Shown: positions 27,599 through 38,060, numbered from the stretch's first letter. The stretch is 64,000 bases of DNA from Polaribacter porphyrae (GCF_002954685.1 NZ_MSCN01000001.1:2250429-2314428); one strand, 5' to 3'. The notes: generated by a model from the sequence alone, not told the origin. Translations and numbers: made by a program.

Positions 27599-29476
27599 CT
27601 ACTCTTTAACACAACTCTCACAGTAGGTTTTTTTTAAATAACTATTCTCTAACAACTGAAAAGTAACACCATCTTCTGAAGAAGGGTCAAACAATTTGCA
27701 AAAACGTTTTTTATTTAAATTAATTGCGTTTAACATAATTGTTCTGTAATTATCTGATGCTACATTATAGTCATTAGTAATGGTTAAATTGAGATAATAA
27801 TATAACAAATCTTCATCAATAGTAATTTCTCTTACTTTATCATCTAATAGGTCTGTGGCATCATCTATATGAGAATAATAGATTAAAAATTGAGCTAAAC
27901 TTAAATAATCGTAATTAGATAAATTAAAGTTTTCATAGGTATCTAATATAAACTCAACAGACGTATCTTTGGCTTTATATTGTTTAGCTCTTATATTTTT
28001 TTTAGCTTTTACAATATGATAATTGACCAACATTCTATCTATTAAATGCTGTTTAATTCCATATTTTTTTAAATTGATAATCTCTTTTTTAAATTCAGTA
28101 ATATTTATCTTTTCCCAATTATTATTCCAAATAACAAATTTTGTTACAATTAAATTATACTTGATTTTTTTGTTTTTTGGAGCTAACTTTTCTAGCATTT
28201 TTAATTCATCAAAGGCAATTTTCGCATACGCCAATTTAAAGACATATTTAAAGATAGAAGATTTATTTAATAAGTTTATATATTTCTTCTGTTTTGGTAT
28301 ATTTAAGCCTCTAATAGCATTAGGTGATTCTTCTTTCTTTAATTTTTCTATTAAAGAATTTTGCACTATTAAAGCCTCATTCAAATTATCTTTTGAGAGT
28401 AAATCATTAAAATTAGTTACTAATTGCCCAATAGACATGTCTTTATATTTATCTATTTTTTCTAATTCTAAAGTAATGACAGCTTTTCTGTGATTTTTTA
28501 AAAATTGTTCTAAATCATTAGATACTTTACCAACTACTTTTTGTTTAATATCTCTTTTTGATAATTTCTTTAAATCTTTATAGTTACTTTTAGAAATATC
28601 ATTTAAAAACTCTACCCAATTTTCTGATGAAGAAATTTTAGTTACAATGTCTGGTTTTTGAAAAGATTGTAATGACTCTGCAATACTATTTGCTCTTTGC
28701 TTTTGCAATTCTAAATTACGTTTTAAACTCCCTTCAATAGACGAATATGCGTTTATACTTATTTTTTTAATATTGAAATTTGTAAGTTTTAAAGAATCAT
28801 ACAAAGGTTTAATATCTTTTGGTAAATATTCCGATTTATTTTTCTCAAAAGGAATTACAAATTTTAATTTCTTGTACTTGGTAGTAAACTTATCTGAAGT
28901 TGTAATTTTTTTATCTTTATAAATTAAAGAGTCCAAGTAAACTCCCATATCTAATAAATCCCAAGGATAAGATTCTAGATTATAAGTACTTTGATACCTG
29001 CACAGAACTTTATTATTTAGAAATAAAATATTAAATTCTAGCTCATCATTTCTTAATTTTTCAGGCACTATGCCTAAAAAAGTTCTAAATCGATTTCCTA
29101 ATGTTGGCTTAAAACCCCTAATCAATTGTTTTGCAAAAACTGGTTTTAAAATAGTTCCTCGAATTTGTGATGCGTCAACGTCTTTATCACAAGTATATCT
29201 AGATTTTGATACAATATCTACAGCTATTCCATCTCCAGATTTTTTAAATAATTTTAATGCCCAGTTTTTATCTGTTACTTCAAAATATAAGTTACTATTT
29301 TCTTCAACAATAGAAAAATATACCTCTTTTGGTTTTTGTTTAAAATAGTTATTAAAATAGGAACATCTGTTGTCTTTGTTAGGGTTTTGAGAATATATAA
29401 AACCATAATCACCTTGTGCATTCATTGACATTGAAGATAAGATACAAATTCCAAATAAGAGCAACGTTTTTTTCAT
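27599..29476 (-). CDS. periplasmic protein with an OmpA-C-like domain and helical repeats
   Basis: 625 aa counted from the ATG at 29476, which opens on a signal peptide (MKKTLLLFGICILSS...NAQ); the frame reaches 29512 but adds only polar residues. Residues about 195-290 resemble an OmpA-type peptidoglycan-binding domain: FVIPFEKNKSEYLP, ISINAYSSIEGSLKRNLELQKQRANSIAE. The second half is alpha-helical with Lys- and Leu-rich repeats that look like TPRs. I do not know a named family. Role: probably envelope anchoring or assembly. Confidence 0.65.
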   Translation of the reverse strand: MKKTLLLFGICILSSMSMNAQGDYGFIYSQNPNKDNRCSYFNNYFKQKPKEVYFSIVEENSNLYFEVTDKNWALKLFKKSGDGIAVDIVSKSRYTCDKDVDASQIRGTILKPVFAKQLIRGFKPTLGNRFRTFLGIVPEKLRNDELEFNILFLNNKVLCRYQSTYNLESYPWDLLDMGVYLDSLIYKDKKITTSDKFTTKYKKLKFVIPFEKNKSEYLPKDIKPLYDSLKLTNFNIKKISINAYSSIEGSLKRNLELQKQRANSIAESLQSFQKPDIVTKISSSENWVEFLNDISKSNYKDLKKLSKRDIKQKVVGKVSNDLEQFLKNHRKAVITLELEKIDKYKDMSIGQLVTNFNDLLSKDNLNEALIVQNSLIEKLKKEESPNAIRGLNIPKQKKYINLLNKSSIFKYVFKLAYAKIAFDELKMLEKLAPKNKKIKYNLIVTKFVIWNNNWEKINITEFKKEIINLKKYGIKQHLIDRMLVNYHIVKAKKNIRAKQYKAKDTSVEFILDTYENFNLSNYDYLSLAQFLIYYSHIDDATDLLDDKVREITIDEDLLYYYLNLTITNDYNVASDNYRTIMLNAINLNKKRFCKLFDPSSEDGVTFQLLENSYLKKTYCESCVKE

Positions 29477-29546
29477 AGTATATTTTTTTGATGATTTATG
29501 AGCAATCACCATTCCAAAAATACTAAAAAGGTTGAGAAAAAAAAAT

Positions 29547-30524
29547 TTAAACCTTACGCTCTACAACATAATCAATCATTTGAAGTAATGATTTCTTATA
29601 AGGCGAATCTGGATAATTATCTAAAATAGCAAGTGCTTTATTTTTATAATCATTCATTTGAGAAATGGTATATTCAATTCCACCATTATCTTTTACAAAA
29701 GCAATCACTTCTTTTACTCGTTTTTTATCTTTATTATATTTTTTGATAGAATTGATAATCCAAGATTTCTCTTTTTTTGAACAATTATTTAAAGTATAAA
29801 TTAAAGGCAACGTCATTTTTTGTTCTTTGATATCAATTCCTGTAGGTTTACCAATTTTCTCATCAGAATAATCAAACAAATCATCTTTAATCTGAAAAGC
29901 GATGCCAATGTATTCTCCAAATTTTCGCATTTGTTGAATTGTGTCATTTTTTGCACCTACTGAAGCTGCTCCAATTCCACAACAAGCAGCAATTAAAGTA
30001 GCTGTTTTTTGTCTAATGATATCAAAATAAATAGCCTCTGTAATATCTAGTTTTCTTGCTTTTTCAATCTGGAGTAATTCGCCTTCGCTCATTTCACGAA
30101 CTGCAATAGAAATCAATTTTAGCAGGTCAAAATCCTCATTATCAATAGATAACAACAATCCTTTTGACAGTAAAAAATCCCCAACTAAAACTGCAATTTT
30201 ATTTTTCCAGAGTGCATTTATAGAGAAAAAACCACGTCTTCTATTGCTATCATCTACAACATCATCATGTACTAAAGTTGCTGTATGAATCAATTCTACA
30301 ACAGATGCACCTCTATACGTTCGTTCATCAAAACCACCATCAGAAACCATTTTTGCTACTAAAAAAACAAACATAGGTCGCATTTGTTTTCCTTTTCTAC
30401 GAACTATATAATAAGTAATTCTGTTTAAAAGTGGAACTTTAGACAACATAGCGTCTTTGAACTTTTTCTCAAAAAGTTCCATCTCTTTTTTAATAGGAAG
30501 TTTTATTAATTCAACTGGTTTCAT
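29547..30524 (-). CDS. polyprenyl synthetase (trans-isoprenyl diphosphate synthase)
   Basis: 325 aa. The first Asp-rich motif is DDVVDD (Asp87, Asp88, Asp91) and the second KDDLFDYSDE (about residues 216-225), with GKQMRP before them. It makes the long prenyl chain for menaquinone (octaprenyl or solanesyl type) from FPP and IPP; the chain length cannot be fixed by eye. It is the third gene of the minus-strand rlmN run, 2 bp after the small outer membrane protein gene. Confidence 0.93.
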   Translation of the reverse strand: MKPVELIKLPIKKEMELFEKKFKDAMLSKVPLLNRITYYIVRRKGKQMRPMFVFLVAKMVSDGGFDERTYRGASVVELIHTATLVHDDVVDDSNRRRGFFSINALWKNKIAVLVGDFLLSKGLLLSIDNEDFDLLKLISIAVREMSEGELLQIEKARKLDITEAIYFDIIRQKTATLIAACCGIGAASVGAKNDTIQQMRKFGEYIGIAFQIKDDLFDYSDEKIGKPTGIDIKEQKMTLPLIYTLNNCSKKEKSWIINSIKKYNKDKKRVKEVIAFVKDNGGIEYTISQMNDYKNKALAILDNYPDSPYKKSLLQMIDYVVERKV

Positions 30525-30526
30525 CT

Positions 30527-31015
30527 TTAAAATATATATCGAATACCATAGATTGCTACAGCTGGACTTATAGCTACTTGAAAACTAAAATTTTTAGCAA
30601 ATCTATAATCTAATGTTAACCCTATTAATGGATTAATTTCTCCTGTAAATAAAAAACTTTTTCTAAAAGGAATTGTGGGTACATCAACTAATTTACCATG
30701 ATAACCATACATAATACCTATACCATATATTAAAGATAATTTTTCAGAAATACCAATTTGCCTTTTATATAAGGCAGCAAGAGTAAGTTCATTAAAAGAG
30801 TTTTTGAAAGCAGCAATTTCGTAACTTTTGTAATTAAAACTCGTATACCAAACTTCATTAAACTCTAATGAAGTGTAATGTGTGCCTGCAGGAAGAAAAG
30901 ATATAGATGTTTCTAATTCTTTACCTTTTAGAATATTCCAAAATGATTGCTCATTTTCTTGTGCATGTATAACAAATACGTTTATGAATATTATAAGAAT
31001 AATGTATTTTTTCAT
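30527..31015 (-). CDS. small outer membrane beta-barrel-like protein
   Basis: 162 aa with a signal peptide (ending FVIHAQ). The rest has alternating strands with aromatic residues and Gly turns (SLIYGIGIMYGYHG, NPLIGLTLDYRFAKNFSFQVAISPAVAIYG), as in 6- to 8-stranded barrels. No family recognised. Gaps of 2 bp on both sides place it in the rlmN-polyprenyl synthetase operon. Confidence 0.65.
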   Translation of the reverse strand: MKKYIILIIFINVFVIHAQENEQSFWNILKGKELETSISFLPAGTHYTSLEFNEVWYTSFNYKSYEIAAFKNSFNELTLAALYKRQIGISEKLSLIYGIGIMYGYHGKLVDVPTIPFRKSFLFTGEINPLIGLTLDYRFAKNFSFQVAISPAVAIYGIRYIF

Positions 31016-31017
31016 AT

Positions 31018-32058
31018 TTAGGATTTATTTGCCAATTGTCCACAAGCTGCGTCAATATCTTTACCCCTACTTCTTCTAACATTTACTGTAATATCGTGCA
31101 TTTCTAAATTAGATATATAATTGTTAATTGCAGAATTACTTGCCTGTTGAAACTCGCCATCATCAATTGGGTTGTATTCGATTAAATTAACTTTACAAGG
31201 CACATATTTACAAAATTCAACCAGTGCTTTTATGTCTTCTTTCCTATCATTAATTCCATCCCAAACTACATATTCATATGTAATTGCTCGTTTTGTTTTT
31301 TTATACCAATATCCTAAAGATTCTCTCAAATCTTTCAATGGGAAAGTAGTATTAAAAGGCATAATTGATGTTCTTACCTCATCTATTGCTGAATGTAAAG
31401 AAACTGCTAAATTAAATTTTACTTCTTCATCTGCCATTTTTCTTATCATTTTTGGTACACCAGATGTTGATACTGTAATTCTTTTTGATGACATTCCTAA
31501 ACCTTCTGGTGAAGTTATCATCTCTATAGATTTTAATACATTTTTATAGTTCATCAATGGCTCGCCCATTCCCATAAAAACAATATTTGTCAATTTTTTA
31601 TTATGATACAACCTACTTTGTTTATCAATTACCACAACTTGATCATAAATTTCATCTGGGTTTAAATTTCGCATTCTTTTTAAACGAGCAGTGGCACAAA
31701 ACTTACAATCTAAACTACACCCAACTTGACTAGATACACAGGCTGTTGTTCTTTTTTCTGTAGGAATTAAGACAGATTCAACCACTAAACCATCATGTAA
31801 TTTAATACCATTTTTAATGGTACCATCATTACTTTTTTGCATAGAATCTACCTTAATATGATTGATAACGAAGTTCTCTTGCAACATTTCTCTAGTTTGT
31901 TTAGAAATGTTAGTCATCTCTTCAAATGTATGAAGAGATTTATTCCATAACCACTCATATACTTGATTTCCACGAAAAGCTTTATCACCATTTTCGACAA
32001 AAAAATCACGTAATTGTTCTTTAGTTAAAGCCCTAATATCTTTTTTCTTCAGTTTCAT
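31018..32058 (-). CDS. rlmN: 23S rRNA (adenine(2503)-C(2))-methyltransferase RlmN
   Basis: 346 aa radical SAM enzyme. The cluster-binding motif is GCSLDCKFCATARL (CxxxCxxC). KNIVFMGMGEPLMNYKN-like (TNIVFMGMGEPLMNY), ITVSTSGVPKMI and LAVSLHSAIDEVR are typical. The C-terminal MHDITVNVRRSRGKDIDAACGQL holds the catalytic Cys that forms the methyl-enzyme bond. It methylates A2503 of 23S rRNA and A37 of some tRNAs. A Cfr-type resistance enzyme is excluded by context and the RlmN-type ending. Confidence 0.95.
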   Translation of the reverse strand: MKLKKKDIRALTKEQLRDFFVENGDKAFRGNQVYEWLWNKSLHTFEEMTNISKQTREMLQENFVINHIKVDSMQKSNDGTIKNGIKLHDGLVVESVLIPTEKRTTACVSSQVGCSLDCKFCATARLKRMRNLNPDEIYDQVVVIDKQSRLYHNKKLTNIVFMGMGEPLMNYKNVLKSIEMITSPEGLGMSSKRITVSTSGVPKMIRKMADEEVKFNLAVSLHSAIDEVRTSIMPFNTTFPLKDLRESLGYWYKKTKRAITYEYVVWDGINDRKEDIKALVEFCKYVPCKVNLIEYNPIDDGEFQQASNSAINNYISNLEMHDITVNVRRSRGKDIDAACGQLANKS

Positions 32059-32104
32059 TTACGCTGAACTTATATCAGTATATTTATACAAAAATATGGA
32101 TAAA

Positions 32105-32136
32105 AAAACTGGTACTTAAAATTAAGAACCAGTTTT
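32105..32136 (-). terminator. rho-independent terminator of queA
   Basis: The stem AAAACTGGT (32105-32113) pairs with ACCAGTTTT (32128-32136), and an inner stem CTTAA / TTAAG closes the loop with one mismatch. Read on the minus strand it is followed by a run of seven T. It lies 28 bp after the queA stop. Confidence 0.82.
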
Positions 32137-32163
32137 ATATCTTGATATATTAAATTATAAATT

Positions 32164-33213
32164 TTAAATAATCAACATTGCATCTCCATAAGAGTAAAAT
32201 CTATATTTTTCTTTAACAGCTTCTTTGTAAGCTTCCATTAAAAAATCATACCCTGCAAAAGCAGCAGTCATCATCATTAATGTAGATTTTGGTGTATGGA
32301 AATTAGTAATCATTGCATTAGCAATACTAAAATCAAAAGGAGGAAAAATAAATTTATTTGTCCAACCTTCAAAGGGATTTAACTCTGCATTCGAAGAAAC
32401 AGAAGACTCAACAGTTCTCATTACTGTTGTACCAACAGCACAAACTCTTCTTTTTTCTTTTTTAGCCTGATTTATTTTATCAGCAGCATTTGCAGGGATA
32501 ATAATTTGTTCAGAATCCATCTTGTGTTTTGATAAATCTTCTACTTCAACAGCACTAAATGTTCCTAAACCAACATGCAACGTCATTTCTGCAAAGTCAA
32601 CACCTTTAATTTCTAAACGCTTTAACAAGTGTTTTGAAAAGTGTAAACCCGCTGTTGGTGCTGCAACTGCACCTTCATGTTTTGCATAAATAGTTTGGTA
32701 ACGCTCTTCATCTGAAGCTTCAACCTCTCTATTTATGTATTTTGGCAGTGGAGTTTGCCCTAATTCTAGTAACTTTTCTCTAAAAGCCTCATAGCTGCCA
32801 TCATACAAAAAACGTAGAGTTCTTCCTCTAGAAGTTGTATTGTCAATAACTTCTGCTACTAGACTATCATCTTCTCCAAAAAATAATTTATTTCCTATTC
32901 TAATTTTTCTTGCAGGATCTACCAAAACATCCCATAATCTGTTTTCAGCATTCAACTCTCTTAACAAGAAAACTTCAATTCTAGCACCAGTTTTTTCTTT
33001 GTTACCAAACATCCTTGCAGGAAAAACTTTGGTATTATTCAACATCATTACATCACCTTCTTCAAAGTAATCAATAACATCTTTAAAAAGTTTATGTTCA
33101 ATAGTTTGCTTTTCTCTATTCAATACCATTAAACGAGATTCATCTCTATGCTCTGCAGGGTATTCTGCTAACAGTTCTTCTGGTAATTCAAAGTCAAAAT
33201 TTGATAATTTCAT
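32164..33213 (-). CDS. queA: tRNA preQ1(34) S-adenosylmethionine ribosyltransferase-isomerase QueA
   Basis: 349 aa, full length. Landmarks are [16 protein letters not shown] and RLMVLNR at the N-terminus, [43 protein letters not shown] and TVMRTVESS. It makes epoxyqueuosine on the tRNA wobble base. Own promoter upstream and terminator downstream, so it is monocistronic. Confidence 0.96.
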   Translation of the reverse strand: MKLSNFDFELPEELLAEYPAEHRDESRLMVLNREKQTIEHKLFKDVIDYFEEGDVMMLNNTKVFPARMFGNKEKTGARIEVFLLRELNAENRLWDVLVDPARKIRIGNKLFFGEDDSLVAEVIDNTTSRGRTLRFLYDGSYEAFREKLLELGQTPLPKYINREVEASDEERYQTIYAKHEGAVAAPTAGLHFSKHLLKRLEIKGVDFAEMTLHVGLGTFSAVEVEDLSKHKMDSEQIIIPANAADKINQAKKEKRRVCAVGTTVMRTVESSVSSNAELNPFEGWTNKFIFPPFDFSIANAMITNFHTPKSTLMMMTAAFAGYDFLMEAYKEAVKEKYRFYSYGDAMLII

Positions 33214-33237
33214 AAGTATATTTTGCTATAAAAACGG

Positions 33238-33269
33238 CAAATATACGATATGAAGATAGGCGTTGTCAA
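33238..33269 (-). promoter_or_regulatory. promoter of queA
   Basis: On the minus strand TTG (33269-33267) and TATATTTG (33245-33238) are 21 bp apart, both exact matches to the Bacteroidota consensus. The predicted start lies about 18 bp before the queA ATG. Confidence 0.72.
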
Positions 33270-33287
33270 GTGTTTACCTATTTATCT

Positions 33288-34517
33288 TTAGAGTTCGTCT
33301 ATTTTGATGCCAATTTGTTGCATATCATCCCAAAATTTTTGGTATGATTTTGTTACAACCTCTGCATTATTAATTCGAATCGGTACTTTTAGTGATAGAG
33401 GTGCAAAAGCCATTGCCATTCTATGATCATTATAGGTTTTTATAGAGATGTTTTTGTTGATTACTGACGATTTTTCTAAATGTAAACTTTCATCAGTAAC
33501 TAAAATTGTTGCTCCTAATTTTGATAATTCATCATGCAATGCAACCAATCTATCTGTCTCCTTAATTTTTAAAGTATGTAAACCTGATAAATTACAAGCT
33601 ATACCTTCAGCAAAAGAAGTTACAGCGATGGTTTGTGCAATATCTGGTGCATTTTTTAGATTGATTTCTAAAATCGCTTTATTTGTTTTCGAAACTTTTT
33701 TAAGAGTGATAAAATTATCTCCAAAAGTGGTTGTAACACCAAAATGTTGATAAATTTCTGCCAAACAAGAATCGCCTTGTAAGCTTTCTTTTTTATATGC
33801 TGATAATTGAATTTCTGAACCAATTTCTGATAAAGCAACTATCGAATAAAAATAACTTGCAGAAGACCAATCTGATTCTACAACAATAGTTTGTTTTTGT
33901 ATTTCTTTCTTTGAATAAACTTTGATAATATTCCCTTCAAACTTATTTTCTATACCCAATTGAGTTAACAAACTCAACGTCATTTTTATGTATGGAATTG
34001 AAGTGATTTTACCCACCAATTCAATTTCTAATCCATTTTCTAACTTTGATGCAATTAACAATAAAGAAGAAATGTATTGGCTACTTACATTTCCATTAAT
34101 TTGAACTTTGTCTTTAGTCAATTTTGTTCCTTGAATTCTGATTGGTGGATAGCCTTCTTTAGCTTCATAAGTAATTTCTGAACCCAAATCTTTCAAGGCA
34201 TTTATCAAAATTTCTATAGGTCTATTTTGCATACGTTCAGAACCTGTAAGGACAGTTTCTCTACCTTCATTTACTGCAAAATAGGATGTTAAAAAACGCA
34301 TAGCTGTACCTGCATGACCAATATTTACCAATTCATCAGTTGTAGAAAGTGCATGTTGCATATGCACAGAATCATCAGAATCTGATAAATTATCAATAGA
34401 AATTTCTGGAAATAGCTTTTGTAAAATCAATAATCTGTTCGACTCACTTTTAGACCCAGAAATAATTATTTCTTGATGTATTTTTTTATCAGCTAAAACA
34501 TTTAACAATATGTCCAT
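33288..34517 (-). CDS. aroA: 3-phosphoshikimate 1-carboxyvinyltransferase (EPSP synthase)
   Basis: 409 aa, at the short end for the family, as in other Bacteroidota. Motifs: SGSKSESNRLLIL (shikimate-3-phosphate binding, Lys-Ser), NIGHAGTAMRFLTSYFA (PEP site), SSQYISSLLL, KETDRLVALHDELSKLGA and NDHRMAMAFAPLS. It joins PEP to shikimate-3-phosphate in the chorismate pathway. Confidence 0.93.
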   Translation of the reverse strand: MDILLNVLADKKIHQEIIISGSKSESNRLLILQKLFPEISIDNLSDSDDSVHMQHALSTTDELVNIGHAGTAMRFLTSYFAVNEGRETVLTGSERMQNRPIEILINALKDLGSEITYEAKEGYPPIRIQGTKLTKDKVQINGNVSSQYISSLLLIASKLENGLEIELVGKITSIPYIKMTLSLLTQLGIENKFEGNIIKVYSKKEIQKQTIVVESDWSSASYFYSIVALSEIGSEIQLSAYKKESLQGDSCLAEIYQHFGVTTTFGDNFITLKKVSKTNKAILEINLKNAPDIAQTIAVTSFAEGIACNLSGLHTLKIKETDRLVALHDELSKLGATILVTDESLHLEKSSVINKNISIKTYNDHRMAMAFAPLSLKVPIRINNAEVVTKSYQKFWDDMQQIGIKIDEL

Positions 34518-34552
34518 TCTACGAAATGATTTTAATTCTTATTTTTAACATC

Positions 34553-34560
34553 CAAACTTA
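34553..34560 (-). promoter_or_regulatory. -7 box for aroA
   Basis: The minus strand reads TAAGTTTG, an exact match, 36 bp before the start at 34517. No TTG at the usual spacing was found. Confidence 0.45.
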
Positions 34561-34572
34561 CAAACACCAATC

Positions 34573-37500
34573 ATGAAAAAAATCTATTTTCTAGTAATTT
34601 GCTTGTTTTTATCAGCGAATGCCAAAGTTAATGCACAAAAAAAAGCTACCAAAGTTTCTGACGAATATTTTAGTGCAGTAAAATGGAGAAATATTGGTCC
34701 TTTTAGAGGAGGAAGAAGTGCTACTGTAACTGGTGTTGCAGATAAAACAAATCTTTTTTACATGGGTTCAACTGGTGGTGGAGTTTGGAAAACTACAGAT
34801 GCTGGTAACACTTGGCAAAATATTTCTGATGGATTTTTTGGGGGTTCTGTAGGTGCTGTTGCAGTTTCTGAATCTGATAATAATGTTATATATGTTGGAA
34901 TGGGCGAAAAAACTGTTCGTGGAAATGTTTCTTCTGGAGATGGAATTTGGAAATCTGAAAACGCAGGAAAAACTTGGAAACACATTGGTTTAAAAAATTC
35001 AAGACATATTCCAAAAATGCGCATTCATCCAAAAAATGCTGATATTGCTTTTGCAGGAGTGCTAGGAGATTTATACAAACCCACACAAGAAAGAGGTGTT
35101 TACAAAACTACTGATGGAGGCCAAACTTGGCGAAAAGTGTTATTTTCTAATGAAAATGCTGGAGTTGTAGATTTAATAATCGACCCAAACAATCCAAGAA
35201 TTTTGTATGCAACAACTTGGAATGTGAGAAGAACACCTTATAGTTTGTCTTCTGGAGGTGATGGTTCTGCTTTGTGGAAAAGTACAGATGAAGGAGAAAC
35301 TTGGACAAATATTTCTATCAATAAAGGTTTGCCTGATGGAGTTTGGGGAATTGCTGGAGTTACAGTTTCGCCTGTAAATTCTGATATTGTGTATGCTTTA
35401 ATTGAAAATAAAAAAGGTGGTGTTTATAAATCTTTAGATGCTGGGAAAACTTGGAAACTCATAAATTCTGAAAGAAAATTACGTCAAAGAGCTTGGTATT
35501 ATACACGTTTGTATGCAGACACACAAGATGAAGATATTTTGTATGTGTTGAATGTTCGTTATCACAAGTCTACAGATGGTGGAAAAACGTACAAAACGTA
35601 TAATGCACCTCATGGAGATCATCATGATTTATGGATTGCTCCAAATGACAACCAAAGAATGATTATTGGTGATGATGGAGGAGCACAAATTTCTTTTGAT
35701 GCTGGCGAAAATTGGAGTACATATATGAATCAACCTACTTCTCAATTTTACAGAGTAACAACAGATAATCATTTTCCTTACAGAATTTTAGCAGCACAGC
35801 AAGACAATTCTACAGTTAGAATTGCACATAGAAATTCAAGACGATTTATTACAGAATCTGATTGGGAAAGTACAGCAGGTGGAGAAAGTGCACATATTGC
35901 AGTAGATCCTTTAAATAATGATATTGTTTATGGAGGAAGTTATGGAGGTCTATTAACAAGAAGAAACCACAAAACCAATGAAACTCGTGCCATAAACGTG
36001 TGGCCAGATGATCCTATGGGTCATGGAGCAGAAGATTTTAAATATCGTTTTCAATGGAATTTTCCGATTTTCTTTTCGCCAAACAATAAAAAACGACTAT
36101 ATGCAGCTTCCAATCACTTACATGTTACTGAAGATGAAGGGCAATCTTGGAAAGTAATTAGCCCAGATTTAACAAGAAACGACCCAAAAACATTAAAATC
36201 TTCTGGAGGACCAATTACACAAGATAATACTGGTGTAGAATATTATGGAACTATTTTCGCAGCCACAGAATCTCCTTTTGAAGCTGGTTTAATTTACACA
36301 GGTTCTGATGATGGTTTAGTACACATCAGCAAAAATAATGGTGCAACTTGGAATAATATTACACCTAAAAAAATGCCTGAATGGATGATGATTAATTGTA
36401 TAGAAATTGATCCTTTTACGAAAGGTGGAGCCTATATAGTAGGCACAAAATATAAGACAGGAGATTACCAACCTTACATCTACAAGACAGAAAACTATGG
36501 TAAATCTTGGAAATTAATCACAAATGGAATTGCTACTGAAGATTTTACACGTGCTTTAAGAGCAGACCCAAAACGTAAAGGTTTATTATATGCAGGTACA
36601 GAAAGAGGTATGTATATTTCTTTTGATGATGGTAAAAACTGGCAAACTTTTCAGCAGAATTTACCTGTAGTTCCTATCACAGATTTGGCGATTAAAGATG
36701 ATAATTTAATTGCTGCAACCCAAGGTAGATCTCTTTGGATTATTGACGATTTAACACCTTTACATCAACTAAATTCATCAATTTTAAAAGAAGATGTAGT
36801 TTTATACAAACCAAAAGATACTTATAATTTATCTGGTGGTAATGGACGCACTTCTAGAACTGCTGGAACCAATCATTCTGGAGGTGTTGCAGTAAATTAT
36901 TTCATCAAAAAAACCACAGCAAAAGACACCATTTCACTTTCCTTTTTTGATGCGAATGATAATCCTATTAAAACATTTAGCACAAAACCTAATAAGGATA
37001 AAAAAGAAGCAAAATTAAAAGTTAAAGATGGCAATAACATTTTTAATTGGAATATGATGTATGATGGAGCTGAACGTGTAAAAGGGATGATTTTATGGTG
37101 GGCATCTTTGTCTGGACCAATGGCTTTGCCAGGAAATTATAAGGTAGAATTAGCTGTGAATGGCAAAAAAATGCATCAGAATTTTACTATTTTAAGAAAC
37201 CCAATGTCTGAAGCTACTGAAAGTGATATGAAAGCACAGTTTGATTTTATTAATGATATCAATACTAAAATGACGGAAATTCACAAGGCATTAAAAAATG
37301 TGCAAAAAGTAAGAACGCAAGTTGGTTTGTTAAAAAAATCTATTTCCGATAAAAAGAAACATAAAGATTTGATTGATTTTGCTGATAAATTGGTAAAAGA
37401 TATGACGAAAATTGAAGAAACTTTATATCAAACAAAGTCTAAAAGTGGACAAGATCCGTTGAATTTTCCAATCAGATTGAATAACAAATTAGGACATTTG

Positions 37501-37680
37501 AATTCATTGACTAGAATAGGAAATTATGCTCCAACAAATCAAGCCATTGAATTTAAAAATGAAATTACTAAAGAAATTGATATTGAGTTGGCAAAATTAA
37601 ATGTTTTGTTTACTAATGGAGTGAAAGATTTAAATCAAAAAGTAAAAGACAGTAATATCGATTTGATTCAGTTGGATTAA
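34573..37680 (+). CDS. secreted sortilin/BNR-type beta-propeller protein
   Basis: 1035 aa with a signal peptide (ending VNAQ). It carries about eleven Asp-box (BNR) motifs of the type SxDxGxTW, for example TTDAGNTW, TTDGGQTW, STDEGETW, SLDAGKTW, SFDAGENW, VTEDEGQSW, SKNNGATW and SFDDGKNW. They span about residues 40-720 and imply two beta propellers as in VPS10/sortilin-like proteins. Residues about 800-880 form a beta-sandwich with WNMMYDGAERVKG, and the last 150 residues are helical. These proteins are often labelled glycosyl hydrolase, but no catalytic motif supports that. It is periplasmic or surface-located; there is no T9SS sorting domain. Confidence 0.85.
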   Translation: MKKIYFLVICLFLSANAKVNAQKKATKVSDEYFSAVKWRNIGPFRGGRSATVTGVADKTNLFYMGSTGGGVWKTTDAGNTWQNISDGFFGGSVGAVAVSESDNNVIYVGMGEKTVRGNVSSGDGIWKSENAGKTWKHIGLKNSRHIPKMRIHPKNADIAFAGVLGDLYKPTQERGVYKTTDGGQTWRKVLFSNENAGVVDLIIDPNNPRILYATTWNVRRTPYSLSSGGDGSALWKSTDEGETWTNISINKGLPDGVWGIAGVTVSPVNSDIVYALIENKKGGVYKSLDAGKTWKLINSERKLRQRAWYYTRLYADTQDEDILYVLNVRYHKSTDGGKTYKTYNAPHGDHHDLWIAPNDNQRMIIGDDGGAQISFDAGENWSTYMNQPTSQFYRVTTDNHFPYRILAAQQDNSTVRIAHRNSRRFITESDWESTAGGESAHIAVDPLNNDIVYGGSYGGLLTRRNHKTNETRAINVWPDDPMGHGAEDFKYRFQWNFPIFFSPNNKKRLYAASNHLHVTEDEGQSWKVISPDLTRNDPKTLKSSGGPITQDNTGVEYYGTIFAATESPFEAGLIYTGSDDGLVHISKNNGATWNNITPKKMPEWMMINCIEIDPFTKGGAYIVGTKYKTGDYQPYIYKTENYGKSWKLITNGIATEDFTRALRADPKRKGLLYAGTERGMYISFDDGKNWQTFQQNLPVVPITDLAIKDDNLIAATQGRSLWIIDDLTPLHQLNSSILKEDVVLYKPKDTYNLSGGNGRTSRTAGTNHSGGVAVNYFIKKTTAKDTISLSFFDANDNPIKTFSTKPNKDKKEAKLKVKDGNNIFNWNMMYDGAERVKGMILWWASLSGPMALPGNYKVELAVNGKKMHQNFTILRNPMSEATESDMKAQFDFINDINTKMTEIHKALKNVQKVRTQVGLLKKSISDKKKHKDLIDFADKLVKDMTKIEETLYQTKSKSGQDPLNFPIRLNNKLGHLNSLTRIGNYAPTNQAIEFKNEITKEIDIELAKLNVLFTNGVKDLNQKVKDSNIDLIQLD

Positions 37681-37707
37681 GTCTTACCAATATTTTTTTG
37701 TTGAAAG

Positions 37708-37732
37708 AGCGATTTTTATAATCGCTTTTTTA
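37708..37732 (+). terminator. terminator of the propeller gene
   Basis: AGCGATT (37708-37714) pairs with AATCGCT (37720-37726), followed by TTTTTT. It overlaps the 3' end of the small minus-strand gene at 37716. Confidence 0.82.
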
Positions 37733-37979
37733 ATTTCATATTTTTATTTGCCATATAAAACCCGTACACTAAACTCAAAATAACTTTTGGTGTAAAGAAA
37801 ATCTTCCACTTACCATCTGTAAAATTTGTAGTATTTACTTCAGAGAAATTTCCTGAAAAGACATCACTAAAACTATTTATTAATAGTGAAAAAACAGTTA
37901 CGAATAAAAAAAAGGGGATTACAAAGTTTATAAACAATTTCCAAAATTTTAGTTGTTTAAGATTATCTGAAAATGACAT
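37716..37979 (-). CDS. small membrane protein of unknown function
   Basis: 87 aa. A hydrophobic helix at about residues 14-38 (LFINFVIPFFLFVTVFSLLI) and a second weaker one near 65-75 flank a polar loop. The end is strongly basic (NKNMKLKKRL). No family recognised. Its stop lies in the loop of the propeller gene terminator. Coding nature is supported by length and the regular membrane pattern only. Confidence 0.5.
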   Translation of the reverse strand: MSFSDNLKQLKFWKLFINFVIPFFLFVTVFSLLINSFSDVFSGNFSEVNTTNFTDGKWKIFFTPKVILSLVYGFYMANKNMKLKKRL

Positions 37980-38060
37980 ATTTAATTTTTATTTGCGTTT
38001 GAGATATTTAATAAAATCTTTTATCTTTAACAAAATAACCAGCAATTATTATTCCTCTAA

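Noticed and set aside
28023..28493. 156-codon plus-strand open frame
   Set aside because: Antisense to the OmpA-C-like gene; its Phe/Ile-rich translation mirrors the Lys/Asn codons of the real gene.
31172..31549. 125-codon plus-strand open frame
   Set aside because: Antisense to rlmN, which is certain.
34573..37680. A glycosyl hydrolase call for the propeller protein
   Set aside because: Asp-box repeats alone do not show catalysis, and no sialidase-type Arg triad or nucleophile motif is visible.
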